DNA of 39,716 nt from Clostridium sp. (GCA_012523755.1 JAAYTO010000115.1:1-39716), one strand, 5' to 3'; positions 28,369 to 39,570 are shown, numbered from the stretch's first letter. A program made the numbers and translations. Notes: a model not told the origin generated them from the letters alone.

Positions 28369-29543
28369 AAAAGGTTATTTTGATAAGATACGGAGAAATA
28401 CTTCTAAAAGGGCTGAACAGATCTATGTTTGAAAGTAAACTTATAAGCAACATTAAAAGGTCTGTTCGTAAACTGGGAAAGGTAACTGTGAGAAAGTCAC
28501 AGGCAAGAATATACATCGAGCCCCACGAAGATAATTATAACTTTGATGAGGCAATCGAGCTTGTTTCAAAGGTTTTTGGAATTGTTTCGGTAAGCCCGGT
28601 GTGGAGGATAGATTCCGATTATAATACTATAAAGGAATATTCCTTTAAAATGGTAAAGGATCTGGTCGAAAGAAAGGGTTATTCAACCTTTAAGGTCGAG
28701 ACCAAGAGAGGAAATAAGCAGTTTCCCATGGATTCCCTTGAAATAAGCAGAGATTTGGGAGCCCATATACTTAAAAATGTTCCCGAATTGAGTGTGGATG
28801 TTAAGAATCCGCAATTTATTCTGTATGTGGAAGTGCGGGATTTTACCTATATTTATTCAGAAATAATTCCTGCGGTTTGCGGTATGCCTGTTGGAACGAA
28901 TGGCAAAGCTATGCTTTTGTTATCGGGAGGTATTGACAGTCCTGCTGCCGGATGGATGATAGCTAAAAGAGGCGTTGAAATAGATGCCGTTCATTATTAT
29001 AGCTATCCCTATACCAGTGAAAGGGCTAAAGAGAAGGTTATTGAACTGGCGAAAATTCTTGCTTCCTACTGTTATAATATAAACCTTCATATTGTTCCCT
29101 TTACCGATATTCAGATGGAGATATATGAAAAATGTCCCCATGAGGAGCTTACAATAATTATGAGAAGGATAATGATGCAAATAGCCGAAAAGATAGCCGA
29201 AAAAACCGGTTCACTGGCATTGGTTACTGGTGAAAGCATCGGACAGGTGGCAAGCCAGACAATACATAGTCTTGCGGTAACAAATGCAGCGGTTAGCATG
29301 CCTGTTTTTAAACCTTTAATTGGAATGGATAAGAACGAGGTGGTAAATATCGCCAAAAAGATCGGCACCTATGAGACCTCCATTCTTCCTTATGAAGATT
29401 GTTGTACGGTCTTTGTTGCAAAACATCCTGTGACAAGACCAAAACTTGACAGGATAGTGCTTTCCGAAAGCAAATTGGATCTTGCTGGGCTTATGGATAA
29501 GGCGATAGAGAATACTGAAGTAATGACCATAACTGCAGAATAG
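28365..29543 (+). CDS. thiI: tRNA 4-thiouridine synthase ThiI
   Basis: THUMP domain, LLLSGGIDSPAAGWM P-loop, overlaps the desulfurase stop. Confidence 0.96.
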   Translation: MKKVILIRYGEILLKGLNRSMFESKLISNIKRSVRKLGKVTVRKSQARIYIEPHEDNYNFDEAIELVSKVFGIVSVSPVWRIDSDYNTIKEYSFKMVKDLVERKGYSTFKVETKRGNKQFPMDSLEISRDLGAHILKNVPELSVDVKNPQFILYVEVRDFTYIYSEIIPAVCGMPVGTNGKAMLLLSGGIDSPAAGWMIAKRGVEIDAVHYYSYPYTSERAKEKVIELAKILASYCYNINLHIVPFTDIQMEIYEKCPHEELTIIMRRIMMQIAEKIAEKTGSLALVTGESIGQVASQTIHSLAVTNAAVSMPVFKPLIGMDKNEVVNIAKKIGTYETSILPYEDCCTVFVAKHPVTRPKLDRIVLSESKLDLAGLMDKAIENTEVMTITAE

Positions 29544-29663
29544 TACTTGAAATATTAAAATATAAAAATAATGGATGTATGTAATATTATATTTAATTGC
29601 AACAATATCTATATAGTAGTAGATAAGCTTTGAAGGGTTTACTTCAGTAAAGAAGGTATAGAT

Positions 29664-31043
29664 ATGTTTGTTGCAATTATCTCAAAACATAAAATTAAAA
29701 TAAAATTAATTATAAGTGTTTTACTTTTGATATTAACGTTCTTTTTGGCACGGATTATTATTCTGTTGAGTGAAGACACTTTTTACAAGGGTGTTTTGGT
29801 GGAAGGTATTGATGTATCAGGGTTAAGTAAAAGTCAGGCAAGAGAACTTGTAGCAAAGAAGCTAAACAGGATAATTATTGAAAACAGTATTCTTTTGAAC
29901 TATGAAGACAGGACGTGGACTTTGGGATTGAGGGATATTTCCTATGGCTTTTTATTGGATGAAGCTATAGAGAAAGCATATGCGTTGGGAAGGGAAGGCA
30001 ATTTTTTAAAAAGGCTTAAGACAATACGGGAATTAAAATCCAATAAAAAGAATATGCAGGCTGGGGCAAGCTTTTCAAAACCACAACTTGAAGCTTACAT
30101 AACTGGTATAAAATATCAGATAGACAAAAAAGAGAAGAATGCCTCGGCAATGTATAAAGATGGGAATATATTGTTTGAAAAAGAGGTTATAGGCCGCATA
30201 ATGAATGTTGACAATAATGTAAATTTGTTGGAAAATAAATTATTAGGAAGAGATTTCTCGCCTTTTAGCCTAGAAGTAAGGTGGATTTATCCTAAAATAC
30301 TGTATGATGATATTTCGGGCATCGAGGAGGTTGTTACCTCTTTTTCTACCGGTTTTAACTCGGCAAATGTCAATAGAACCCACAATATTAAACTGGCATG
30401 TGAAAGAATCAATAATAAAATACTCCTTCCCGATGAGATTTTTTCGATGGATGCGTCTTTGGGAACAAGGACCAAAGAAAATGGCTATAAGGATGCACCG
30501 GTGATAGTCAAAGGCAAATTGATAGAAGGAGTTGGCGGAGGCGTATGCCAGGTTACGACAACGCTCTATGTTGCAGTTCTGGAGGCAAAACTTGAAATAG
30601 TGGAAAGGGTGAATCATTCAATACCTTTAGGGTATGTAGCGGCAGGACAGGATGCAACTATTTCAGAAGGCTATATTGATTTCAAGTTCATAAATAACAA
30701 GGATTATCCGTTTCTTATAAGTGCATCGGTTGAAGGCAGCAGAGTGGTTATCAGGCTTTTAGGAAAGAGGGACGCAGCAAGGAATAAAGTAAAACTAAGG
30801 TCGGTCATAACAGAGTATTTGAATCCTCCAAAGGATGAAATAATCATCGATGATACATTGCCTGCGGGAACGGCTGAAGTTGAAAGAAAACCTGTTCGCG
30901 GACTTAAGGTGGTAGTTTTCAGGGAAACCTATGATGAGAACAACAGGCTGATTGAAAAAGAAAAGATTTCAGAGGATGTTTACCAACCAGTAAGGGGGCG
31001 TATAAGAGTAAGTTCTGACTATTCCGCTCAAAACACTGATTGA
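29664..31043 (+). CDS. VanW family protein
   Basis: N-terminal TM, PG-binding-4-like repeats, VanW core FSMDASLGTRTKENGYKDAPVIVKGKLIEGVGGGVCQVTTTLYVAVLEAKLEIVERVNHSIPLGYVAAGQDATISEG. Confidence 0.92.
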   Translation: MFVAIISKHKIKIKLIISVLLLILTFFLARIIILLSEDTFYKGVLVEGIDVSGLSKSQARELVAKKLNRIIIENSILLNYEDRTWTLGLRDISYGFLLDEAIEKAYALGREGNFLKRLKTIRELKSNKKNMQAGASFSKPQLEAYITGIKYQIDKKEKNASAMYKDGNILFEKEVIGRIMNVDNNVNLLENKLLGRDFSPFSLEVRWIYPKILYDDISGIEEVVTSFSTGFNSANVNRTHNIKLACERINNKILLPDEIFSMDASLGTRTKENGYKDAPVIVKGKLIEGVGGGVCQVTTTLYVAVLEAKLEIVERVNHSIPLGYVAAGQDATISEGYIDFKFINNKDYPFLISASVEGSRVVIRLLGKRDAARNKVKLRSVITEYLNPPKDEIIIDDTLPAGTAEVERKPVRGLKVVVFRETYDENNRLIEKEKISEDVYQPVRGRIRVSSDYSAQNTD

Positions 31044-31099
31044 TATTATGAATTGATAGGGGGAGAATAACGCTACGAGAGGGAAAGAGAGGGAAACAA

Positions 31100-31777
31100 T
31101 TGATTGATTCATTGTATAATAAGAGTGTAGTATGTCCGGTGTGTCAGAAAAAAATAGAGGTAACTAGGGTAAAATCAAAGAATTGTATTGTCGCATCCCG
31201 GGATACCGATTTTTGTGTTTATTATGAAAGCGTTAACCCGATTTTTTATGATGTGTGGGTTTGCGGTAACTGTGGGTATGCAGCACAGGGAGAGAGATTC
31301 GAGGATATTTCGGAAAGGGATGTCAAAGCAATTAAAGAAGGCATAACCAAGCGTTGGAAGTCCAGAAGCTTCACGGGAGAAAGGGATATTGATAAGGCTC
31401 TTGAGGCTTTCAAGCTTGCCCTTTACAATCTCTCAAAGATGGATGCAAAGCCTATAGATTTTGCAAAGGTATGCTTGAGAATTGCATGGATTTACAGGAT
31501 GAAAAAGGACGAGCGGGAGACAGAATTTTTAAAGTATGCCTTAAGGTACTATAAAGAAACCTATGAAAATGAAAGGTTTCCAGTGGGAAAGCTTGATGAG
31601 TATACATGCATGTATATGATTGCTGAGCTTGAAAGGCGTGTCGGTAATTATAATGATGCCGTAGTTTGGTTCAACAAGGTTATAAGTTCACCGGAAGCAA
31701 GAAGAAATAAACTTTTGATTGAAAATGCAAGGGATCAATACCATTTAACAAAGGAACAGATGGCAAATGGGGGGTAA
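31100..31777 (+). CDS. DUF2225 family protein
   Basis: CPVCQKKIEV..., YDVWVCGNCGYAAQ, TPR-like C-terminus. Confidence 0.85.
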   Translation: MIDSLYNKSVVCPVCQKKIEVTRVKSKNCIVASRDTDFCVYYESVNPIFYDVWVCGNCGYAAQGERFEDISERDVKAIKEGITKRWKSRSFTGERDIDKALEAFKLALYNLSKMDAKPIDFAKVCLRIAWIYRMKKDERETEFLKYALRYYKETYENERFPVGKLDEYTCMYMIAELERRVGNYNDAVVWFNKVISSPEARRNKLLIENARDQYHLTKEQMANGG

Positions 31778-31780
31778 AAG

Positions 31781-32773
31781 ATGGACATAGGAAAGGTTCC
31801 AAACAGCATATTAAATGAGATAGTTTTAAATAAGATAAAAGTCAACAGAAAAGAAATTCTTATAGGTCCCAAAATTGGTGAGGATTGCGGTGCAGTGGAT
31901 TTCGGGAAGGATGTTTGCGTATTGACTTCTGATCCCATAACCGGTGCCGCCAATGAGATTGGTCATTTGGCAGTTCATGTGTCGTGCAATGATATAGCCT
32001 CAAGCGGTGCCGAACCTTTAGGTCTTCTTGTGACAATTCTTGCACCCGGCGGGACACAAAAAGAGGATATTGAATCGGTTATGCTTGAAATAGCCGAAGC
32101 GGCGAATTCCTTGAATGTTGATGTAATAGGGGGACATACGGAGATAACCACTGCTGTCAACAGAATGGTGATTATAAGTACGGCTGTGGGAAAGGTGCAA
32201 AGGGACAAGCTTGTCACTACCTCCGGTGCCCAGGCGGGGGATGATATTATTGTTACTAAGTCTTCCGGTATTGAGGGAACGGCAATAATCGCACACGACA
32301 ACGAAGCAGAGCTCGTGGACAGGCTTGGCAAGGACTTTGTTGAGAGGGCTAAGGCTTTTATCAAAAGGGTGAGCGTTGTAAAGGAAGGATTGATTGCAGG
32401 GGCTTTTGGCGTAAACTCAATGCACGATGTTACTGAGGGCGGTATTTTAGGTGCTGTTTGGGAGATTTCGGAGGCTTCAAAGACGGGGGCTGTTATATAT
32501 AAAGACCTGGTGCCCGTAGAAAAGGAAACTTTGAAGATTTGCGAAATATATGGAATAGATTATTTAAGGCTTATTTCAAGCGGATGTATGATGATTACCT
32601 GTAAGAGAGGGCCGGAGCTTGTCAAAAAGCTTAATTCCAATGGGATCAAGGCGACAATAATCGGTAAGGTAACCGGCGATGGAGAGAGAAAACTGGTTTG
32701 CGGTGACAGGGTTTTAGGTATAGGGGAAAGCGGTACCGATGAGCTGTATAAAACTCAAATCAACAGCCATTAG
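31781..32773 (+). CDS. AIR synthase-related (HypE/ThiL-like) protein
   Basis: GPKIGEDCGAVDFG, SCNDIASSGAEPLGLLVTILAPGG, DVIGGHTEIT, MHDVTEGGILGAVWE. Confidence 0.88.
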   Translation: MDIGKVPNSILNEIVLNKIKVNRKEILIGPKIGEDCGAVDFGKDVCVLTSDPITGAANEIGHLAVHVSCNDIASSGAEPLGLLVTILAPGGTQKEDIESVMLEIAEAANSLNVDVIGGHTEITTAVNRMVIISTAVGKVQRDKLVTTSGAQAGDDIIVTKSSGIEGTAIIAHDNEAELVDRLGKDFVERAKAFIKRVSVVKEGLIAGAFGVNSMHDVTEGGILGAVWEISEASKTGAVIYKDLVPVEKETLKICEIYGIDYLRLISSGCMMITCKRGPELVKKLNSNGIKATIIGKVTGDGERKLVCGDRVLGIGESGTDELYKTQINSH

Positions 32774-32859
32774 TTGTCTGCATATGATATTTTTCACATA
32801 ATTGAAGTTTAGAATTATAGCTTTCAAGAGTCATCTAGTCCCAAACATCCAAATAATCG

Positions 32860-32888
32860 TTGACATGGCGGACAATTATTAATATAAT
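32860..32888 (+). promoter_or_regulatory. Perfect consensus sigma-A promoter for glyA
   Basis: TTGACA (32860-32865) - 17 nt - TATAAT (32883-32888). Confidence 0.85.
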
Positions 32889-32951
32889 TTTATTGTTTGA
32901 TTGGGATACCAAGGAAGTGTTTTGGTTCCTTAATAATTAGGAGGTTTTTTT

Positions 32952-34190
32952 ATGTATAGTTTGGATAAAATATTAAAATTTGATCCTGAGGTTGCAAAGG
33001 CAATTGAGGATGAGGTGAACCGTCAAAGGAATAATATAGAGCTTATTGCATCGGAGAATTTTGTCAGTGAAGCTGTAATGCAAGCGATGGGTACACCCTT
33101 GACCAACAAATATGCCGAAGGGTATCCTGGAAAAAGGTATTATGGCGGTTGTGAATGTGTTGATGTTGTTGAGAATCTTGCCATTGAACGTGCGAAGAAG
33201 ATTTTCGGAGCAGAACATGCAAATGTTCAGCCCCATTCAGGAGCACAGGCAAACATGGCAGTATTTTTTGCAGTCCTAAATCCCGGGGATACAATTTTAG
33301 GCATGAATCTTGCACATGGCGGACATTTAAGTCATGGAAGTCCTGTAAACATGTCCGGTAAATATTTTAATGTGATAGCGTATGGAGTGAGAAAGGACAA
33401 TTTCAGGATAGATTATGATGAGGTAAGGAAAACGGCAAAAGAACACAAGCCCAAGTTAATAATAGCAGGTGCAAGTGCATATCCTAGGGTAATAGATTTT
33501 AAAGCTTTCAGGGAAATTGCAGATGAGGTTGGGGCATATTTAATGGTAGATATTGCACACATTGCAGGATTGGTTGCAGCAGGTATTCATCCAAGTCCGG
33601 TTCCCCATGCCCATTTTGTTACCACAACCACTCACAAGACTTTGAGAGGTCCAAGAGGTGGGATGATATTGTGCGGCAGTGAGCATGCGAAGATAATTGA
33701 CAAGGCTGTTTTTCCTGGAATTCAGGGCGGACCTTTAATGCATGTAATAGCTGCAAAAGCTGTTAGTTTTCAAGAGGTGTTGACTGACGAGTTTAAACAA
33801 TATCAGAAACAGATAGTTAAAAACGCAAGTGCACTTGCCAATGCATTGATGGAAAAAGGTCTTGAGCTTGTTTCTGGCGGAACGGATAATCATTTGATGT
33901 TAGTAGATTTGAGAAATAAGGGACTTACCGGTAAATACGTTCAGAACATTTTGGACGATGTACGTATAACGGTAAATAAAAACGGAATTCCTTTTGATAC
34001 GCAAAGTCCATTCATAACAAGCGGTATCAGAATAGGTACACCGGCTGTTACAGCAAGGGGAATGAAAGAAGAGGATATGTTGGAGATAGCAGACCTTATC
34101 AATCTTACCATTACGGATTACGAAAACTCCCAGGATGCTGTAAGAGAAAGGGTAAGAACCTTATGTGATAAATATCCGCTATATAAATAA
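32952..34190 (+). CDS. glyA: Serine hydroxymethyltransferase
   Basis: [68 protein letters not shown]. Confidence 0.99.
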   Translation: MYSLDKILKFDPEVAKAIEDEVNRQRNNIELIASENFVSEAVMQAMGTPLTNKYAEGYPGKRYYGGCECVDVVENLAIERAKKIFGAEHANVQPHSGAQANMAVFFAVLNPGDTILGMNLAHGGHLSHGSPVNMSGKYFNVIAYGVRKDNFRIDYDEVRKTAKEHKPKLIIAGASAYPRVIDFKAFREIADEVGAYLMVDIAHIAGLVAAGIHPSPVPHAHFVTTTTHKTLRGPRGGMILCGSEHAKIIDKAVFPGIQGGPLMHVIAAKAVSFQEVLTDEFKQYQKQIVKNASALANALMEKGLELVSGGTDNHLMLVDLRNKGLTGKYVQNILDDVRITVNKNGIPFDTQSPFITSGIRIGTPAVTARGMKEEDMLEIADLINLTITDYENSQDAVRERVRTLCDKYPLYK

Positions 34191-34216
34191 TTACGGAACA
34201 ATTTTAATAAATATTT

Positions 34217-34247
34217 AAAAGCATCGGTAAATAAATCGATGCTTTTT
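34217..34247 (+). terminator. Intrinsic terminator after glyA
   Basis: AAAAGCATCG-GTAAATAAAT-CGATGCTTTTT. Confidence 0.9.
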
Positions 34248-34320
34248 GAATATTTTCAGACAATATTAATGTTTTTTGCGTATTATTATAATGAACTGTT
34301 AAAACAAGGAGAGATTGTTT

Positions 34321-34518
34321 ATGAGTAAAAAATTATACCTTTCAAAATCAGATAAAGTCATTGGTGGAGTATGCGGAGGCATAGCCGAGTATTTTGCAGT
34401 TGATTCGGCACTTGTAAGGATTATAACTGTGATTGTTGCTTTAATGACGGCTGTCTTACCTTGGGTTCTGATTTATGTTGTCGCATGGGCTATAGTGCCA
34501 AAACGGTCTTTCTTTTAA
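34321..34518 (+). CDS. PspC domain protein
   Basis: KKLYLSKSDKVIGGVCGGIAEYFAVDSALVRIITVI, PspC domain. Confidence 0.92.
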   Translation: MSKKLYLSKSDKVIGGVCGGIAEYFAVDSALVRIITVIVALMTAVLPWVLIYVVAWAIVPKRSFF

Positions 34519-34533
34519 TGTCACTTAAAAGCT

Positions 34534-37314
34534 TTATATCCTTCCTTGTATATATGCCATAAAAAAGTATCTAAAGCGTCCCAAGCTTTTTCGCGTTTTT
34601 TGCTCAATCGGTTTATAATATTTATAAACCGTATTTTTATCTGATTCGGTTACTTCGTTTTTGCTATACCGGGCTTTCATGAAAACTGAGGCTATGTCAT
34701 TAAATCTATGAGGCAGGAGATATTTATAGCCATCAAGCCTGTTGGCATATTCCAGCGGTGTTTCCCCTTCGATTAACGGCATATTCTGAAGTAAAAGGTG
34801 TTTGAGATAGAACTGGTATAATTCGATTACGGCTTCCTTCGGAGGCATTTTTAAAATACGTTTCAGCCTGTGTTTTCTCCTTAAGGCGTTGATGAGGAGA
34901 AAAATCAATACAATAAACATGAAAGTCAATATTACGGCGGCTGTAATGATAATTATACGTAATCTTGTACTTTTCTCATCATTTTGCTCCGGATAATAAT
35001 CAGGCATGTTTGGGTCTTTATCATTCAAGTCATTCATATCATAATTTGTGTCATAGGGGTGTGGGTACATGCCGCTCATGTCGGGTCCAAATCTTGTATT
35101 GTAGTATAGGGCTGAAAAATATGTTGAAGTGGGTTCAAAGGTGAGCCATCCAAAGCCTTCAAAATATACTTCAACCCATGCATGGGCTTGCCGGTTTGTT
35201 ACTTCATAAACCCCTTCATTATTGGCTTTTGGGGGAAGAACAAAGCCTTCGACATAACGGGCAGGCAAACCGATGCTGCGGGCAAGTACAACCATTGAAG
35301 ATGCATGATGTACACAGTAGCCCTTTTTCTGTTCAAACAGAAAATAGTCAACAAAGTCCTCGTCTGGTGGCGTATCTCCTGGGGTCAGGGAATAAGGATA
35401 GTTTGATGACAGGTATTTTTCAATTGCTTTTGCTTTATCAAAATTATTGGTTTCGTCTTTGGTTATAGATACCGCTAGGTCTTTTACCCTTTGAGGAACA
35501 CTGGGGGGTATTTCAAGATATCTTTGATAGATTGTATTTGAGTATTCGTTCAGCTTTTTAAAATCATTAAAATCGTTAACGGGATAAAGTCCCCTGAATT
35601 CGCCGATGCTTTTTAGAAAGTATATTGAGAAGTCCATATCAATGGGACTGTCTATTTCCCGTGAAAAGTAGTTTGTCAGGTATTCAAACAGTTCATCTCC
35701 AAGAGTGTATTTATTCGAGGAATTTCTGATAATATCTTTTACCTTTTCTTCATTTGAAGAGTCCCATACAGGTTCAGAGGATTCCCAGTTAATTTCTTCA
35801 ATGAGATCATCAAGACAGAGATCGTATAAAATTTCATAAATTTTGTCGGTTTGCCTGTCAATTTCATCAATATAAAATCCATGCTTGCTTTTTCTTAAAA
35901 TGTTTTGGAAAACCAAATTGCCAACTTTGGGACAGTAACTCTCAAAATAATAACTAAAATCTTTTTCCAGAGATTCTGTTGAGGTAAATATATCCTCCGC
36001 ATTTCTGTCAATATTGCTGCTTATATCCGAAAAGTATTGGAAGTTTTCCGACTTAAGAGGTGCAAATATAGTGTTTGCTTTTATGTCTGTATATTTAACT
36101 TTAATTTTAGCTATACTCGTAAGTCTGGAAAGAATATCTTCATCATACGGATAGACTGAACTTGCCTGCCAATAAGAAAGTAAGTCATCAAAATCCATCG
36201 GCCAAGGCTCGTCTTGATTGGAATAGGAATCATCTGAGGGTTTATACTCATAAAGAGCAATTGCCCCTTTTTCCAATTCAAATATATCCATGCTCTCGTC
36301 TATGTTGACATCGGGGATGTTTATGAGTGTACCGTCTGCTTTCATTATTGGAGCATTAACCCTAACTGTTTGTAGAGAGTTAAACCCTTCTATTGGTGGA
36401 GTGCTTATCCACGAATTTCCTGTGTATGAATCATAAGCATTACCACGAAGGTATATTTTATGATTGGTTTCAACCTCCATAATCTTATTGTCATTGGGGT
36501 TTATGTTTCCCCCTAGGTTATCGGCACTGTTTATAAACCCAGTGGTTTTAAGAGAAAAGTAACCAAGGTCGTAAACAGCGGAACCGGTTTTTTTGTCCGA
36601 ACGAAGGTAATCAAAAGCTAAATTAATTTTTTGATCCAGCCAATTCCACTCTAAAGGTCTTGACCTTGCGGGGATGGAGTTGGTCAACAGAAGAACCAGA
36701 ATGCATAACGGTGCAATACCTAAGATAAAGGCTGAGGGACGAACCAGATCATTTGAATCGTCTAAAATCTTTTTACTGTATACATGCATGAGGTAATATA
36801 CTACAATTGAAACAATAAAGGTATAAAACGATATATATGCCTTGTCAACAAAGAAATCAAGCATCCATTGAGAGGAGAATATTATTATTCCGCTCAATGC
36901 AATAATATAAAAGTTGAATCTTTTAATTGTAAAAATATAAACAAAAAGTGAGAAAGCTGCACAAAAGAACAGGGTAAGGACAAAGGCGTAAATATCTACT
37001 AGTTTTGCATCATCATTAATATATTTAACCAACCATGCAACAATACCGATAATATGCTGCAGCTTTTGCTTGGAAGCTAAGAGAAATATGCCCACGCCGG
37101 ATGCTGCCAATACCAATATGGCGGATATTCTTGCCGATAACCTGTTTATAAACATAACCGAATATATCATAAGGGCTATGAAGATATAACCCATGATACT
37201 TAAAGCAGAGTGTGGAAACAGCAGGGTGGTTGTCATGGGATACACTAGGCTGAAGCTCATAAACCCAGCAAGAATTATTTTAGTTAAAAAATCGATGAAT
37301 CTTTTCGATCTCAT
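34534..37314 (-). CDS. Membrane transglutaminase-like protein (TgpA/DUF3488-DUF4129)
   Basis: N-terminal multi-TM, transglutaminase core GYCVHHASSMVVLARSIGLPARYVEGF...NRQAHAWVEVYFEGFGWLTFEPT, C-terminal TM plus DUF4129-like region. Confidence 0.92.
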   Translation of the reverse strand: MRSKRFIDFLTKIILAGFMSFSLVYPMTTTLLFPHSALSIMGYIFIALMIYSVMFINRLSARISAILVLAASGVGIFLLASKQKLQHIIGIVAWLVKYINDDAKLVDIYAFVLTLFFCAAFSLFVYIFTIKRFNFYIIALSGIIIFSSQWMLDFFVDKAYISFYTFIVSIVVYYLMHVYSKKILDDSNDLVRPSAFILGIAPLCILVLLLTNSIPARSRPLEWNWLDQKINLAFDYLRSDKKTGSAVYDLGYFSLKTTGFINSADNLGGNINPNDNKIMEVETNHKIYLRGNAYDSYTGNSWISTPPIEGFNSLQTVRVNAPIMKADGTLINIPDVNIDESMDIFELEKGAIALYEYKPSDDSYSNQDEPWPMDFDDLLSYWQASSVYPYDEDILSRLTSIAKIKVKYTDIKANTIFAPLKSENFQYFSDISSNIDRNAEDIFTSTESLEKDFSYYFESYCPKVGNLVFQNILRKSKHGFYIDEIDRQTDKIYEILYDLCLDDLIEEINWESSEPVWDSSNEEKVKDIIRNSSNKYTLGDELFEYLTNYFSREIDSPIDMDFSIYFLKSIGEFRGLYPVNDFNDFKKLNEYSNTIYQRYLEIPPSVPQRVKDLAVSITKDETNNFDKAKAIEKYLSSNYPYSLTPGDTPPDEDFVDYFLFEQKKGYCVHHASSMVVLARSIGLPARYVEGFVLPPKANNEGVYEVTNRQAHAWVEVYFEGFGWLTFEPTSTYFSALYYNTRFGPDMSGMYPHPYDTNYDMNDLNDKDPNMPDYYPEQNDEKSTRLRIIIITAAVILTFMFIVLIFLLINALRRKHRLKRILKMPPKEAVIELYQFYLKHLLLQNMPLIEGETPLEYANRLDGYKYLLPHRFNDIASVFMKARYSKNEVTESDKNTVYKYYKPIEQKTRKSLGRFRYFFMAYIQGRI

Positions 37315-37332
37315 GTTAATGTCACCTCATAT

Positions 37333-38544
37333 TCAATTAAGTAAGGTCTCCAAGATATTTTTTATGTCATCTTCCGGGTCTATTCTATAAGTCGTTATAC
37401 CCATTTCAGGGAGTTCTTTCAAAATATTGTCGATATCAGCTTTATCCGAATCCAAAGCGACATTAGGTGCAATATAAATCAAATTTACATCGTATCCTGA
37501 AAGCTTAGCCTTGTATAACTTATCGTACAGTTCAAAGCTCAGATTTGATGTGAAAAGCATTATATTTGTCCTAATAAGACTGTTTTTACCTGTATAAATA
37601 TCAAGAACATCCTTTACATTAACATCATGGTCAAATTTAATTTTTGAAAGTGTGCTATAGATTCCTTCAAATTGCAGCGGATTATTGGCTTCAAATTCCA
37701 CAAAGCCTTGACTATAGTACGTAAGGTTTATTGGGATATAATTGCTAAGACAATAATATATAACTGCTATAGAGGATTCTATTAGCTTGTCTTCAATTAT
37801 AGCATTTTGTTCAATGGCGTAATTGTTCTTTTTTAAATCCAGAATAATGGCACTCATAGTATTGGATGCACCTTCATAATTTTTTACCAGAAGCTCATTC
37901 ATTTTGGAAGAAAGCTTCCAGTGTATTTTTCTGAGGCTATCGCCAATGGCGTACTTCCTGATATCTGAAATAGCCATGGTGCTTTCATACTGATTGGACA
38001 GCAAAGATTCAGATTCCGAAATGCAGTTAATATTAATGTGTAGTTTGTCAAGCTTAATAAGGCGTGGAAAAACAGTTATGGGCTTTGCAGAAACCGGTTT
38101 ATGGGTAAACTTAAAAATGCCCAAATAGTCCTCAAACACAATGCTTTTTATGCCAAGCAAGTATTCTCCGCGGTATTTGCAGGCAAGCTTAAAGTTAAAG
38201 GTTTTCTTGCTGCGGGGAAGGAGGGAAAAGGTTTTAGATTGAAACTGCTTTGAAAACACAGTGTCATTGCTGTAAAAATTAACCCTTATATAGGGATAAA
38301 GAAAAAAGTCTTCATTGTTGATGCAAAAGGAATAATTTATTTCCTCACCTTTGACCACGGTTTGTTTTGCCACATTTTCCACATACTTAAATCTTAAGAA
38401 AGCTATGGATGTTATTGTGATGGATACAATAGGCAGCAATATGACAGTATAAAACAACATATAAGGTATTTTCCCACCATAAAAATATATAAAGGATAGT
38501 GATAAAGAAAATAATATTAAGTATAAAGCTCTATTTTTTCGCAT
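37333..38544 (-). CDS. DUF58 domain protein
   Basis: Two N-terminal TMs, YAIGDSLRKIHWKLSSKMNELLVKNYEG DUF58 motif; ATG 38544 overlaps the moxR 3' end. Confidence 0.92.
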   Translation of the reverse strand: MRKNRALYLILFSLSLSFIYFYGGKIPYMLFYTVILLPIVSITITSIAFLRFKYVENVAKQTVVKGEEINYSFCINNEDFFLYPYIRVNFYSNDTVFSKQFQSKTFSLLPRSKKTFNFKLACKYRGEYLLGIKSIVFEDYLGIFKFTHKPVSAKPITVFPRLIKLDKLHININCISESESLLSNQYESTMAISDIRKYAIGDSLRKIHWKLSSKMNELLVKNYEGASNTMSAIILDLKKNNYAIEQNAIIEDKLIESSIAVIYYCLSNYIPINLTYYSQGFVEFEANNPLQFEGIYSTLSKIKFDHDVNVKDVLDIYTGKNSLIRTNIMLFTSNLSFELYDKLYKAKLSGYDVNLIYIAPNVALDSDKADIDNILKELPEMGITTYRIDPEDDIKNILETLLN

Positions 38545-39487
38545 ATTTATCCACCACTGGAACATTAACTGATCTAACAATAGAATTAATTACTTCTTCA
38601 CATAAAATCTTTTTAAGCTTTGCTTCCTGCTTTAACATAATTCTATGGGAGAGTACGGGAATGGACATATACTTTACATCCTCGGGGATTACATAGTCTC
38701 TGCCATTGTAAAATGCCCAAGCCTGCGAAGCCCGGAGTAGTGAAAGGGAACCCCTCGGGCTTGCTCCTAATCTTATATCGGAATGGAATCTTGTCTTGCT
38801 GACAATATCAACTATGTAATTGTTAATAGTGCTGTCAACATGAACTTTTTTCACATTGTTTTGCATGCATAATATGTTATCGCTGTCTGCTACAGGCTTT
38901 AAGGATTCTATAGGGTTTGCAGTCTGAAACCGTGATAATATATCACATTCTTCGCTTCTTTCAGGGTACCCTATTGAAATTTTCATAAAAAATCTGTCAA
39001 GTTGTGCCTCAGGAAGGGGATAGGTACCTAGATATTCTATGGGGTTTTGTGTTGCAAGAACCATGAAGGGACTGGGCAAGCTATATGTCACTCCATCAAC
39101 GGTTACCTGTTTTTCTTCCATTGCCTCCAAAAGGCTTGCTTGTGTCTTAGGAGAAGTTCTGTTAATCTCATCGGCAAGGATTATCTGACTCATAATACTG
39201 CCGGGACGGTATTCAAAAGTGCTTTCCTTTTGATTGTACATTGTAAAGCCTGTTATATCTGAAGGAAGAATATCCGGGGTGAACTGAATTCTTTTAAATG
39301 AAGCATTGACAGATTTAGCAAGGGATGACACAATGCTGGTTTTACCTACTCCCGGAACGTCTTCAATAAGTGCATGGCCGTCACAGATTAAGCACATGAG
39401 TATAAGCTCAATAGCTTTTCTTTTTCCCACGATAACCTTTTCAATATTCGATACGATACTATTTAAGATTTCTATTGAATGGTTCAT
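38531..39487 (-). CDS. MoxR family AAA+ ATPase
   Basis: LIEDVPGVGKTSIVSSLAKSV, ILADEINRTSPKTQASLLEAMEEKQVTVDG, VLATQNPIEYLGTYPLPEAQLDRFFMKI. Confidence 0.96.
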   Translation of the reverse strand: MNHSIEILNSIVSNIEKVIVGKRKAIELILMCLICDGHALIEDVPGVGKTSIVSSLAKSVNASFKRIQFTPDILPSDITGFTMYNQKESTFEYRPGSIMSQIILADEINRTSPKTQASLLEAMEEKQVTVDGVTYSLPSPFMVLATQNPIEYLGTYPLPEAQLDRFFMKISIGYPERSEECDILSRFQTANPIESLKPVADSDNILCMQNNVKKVHVDSTINNYIVDIVSKTRFHSDIRLGASPRGSLSLLRASQAWAFYNGRDYVIPEDVKYMSIPVLSHRIMLKQEAKLKKILCEEVINSIVRSVNVPVVDKYAKK

Positions 39488-39570
39488 AATTACCCCCCTT
39501 TTTTTGAGCTTATGACAGATATATTTTTTATTTGAATTATTTGTTCTCTATATAAAATTATAAACCAATA

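Noticed and set aside
35178-35468. 96-aa plus-strand ORF opposite the transglutaminase gene
   Set aside because: Antisense to the conserved catalytic core coding region, no RBS or recognisable domain.
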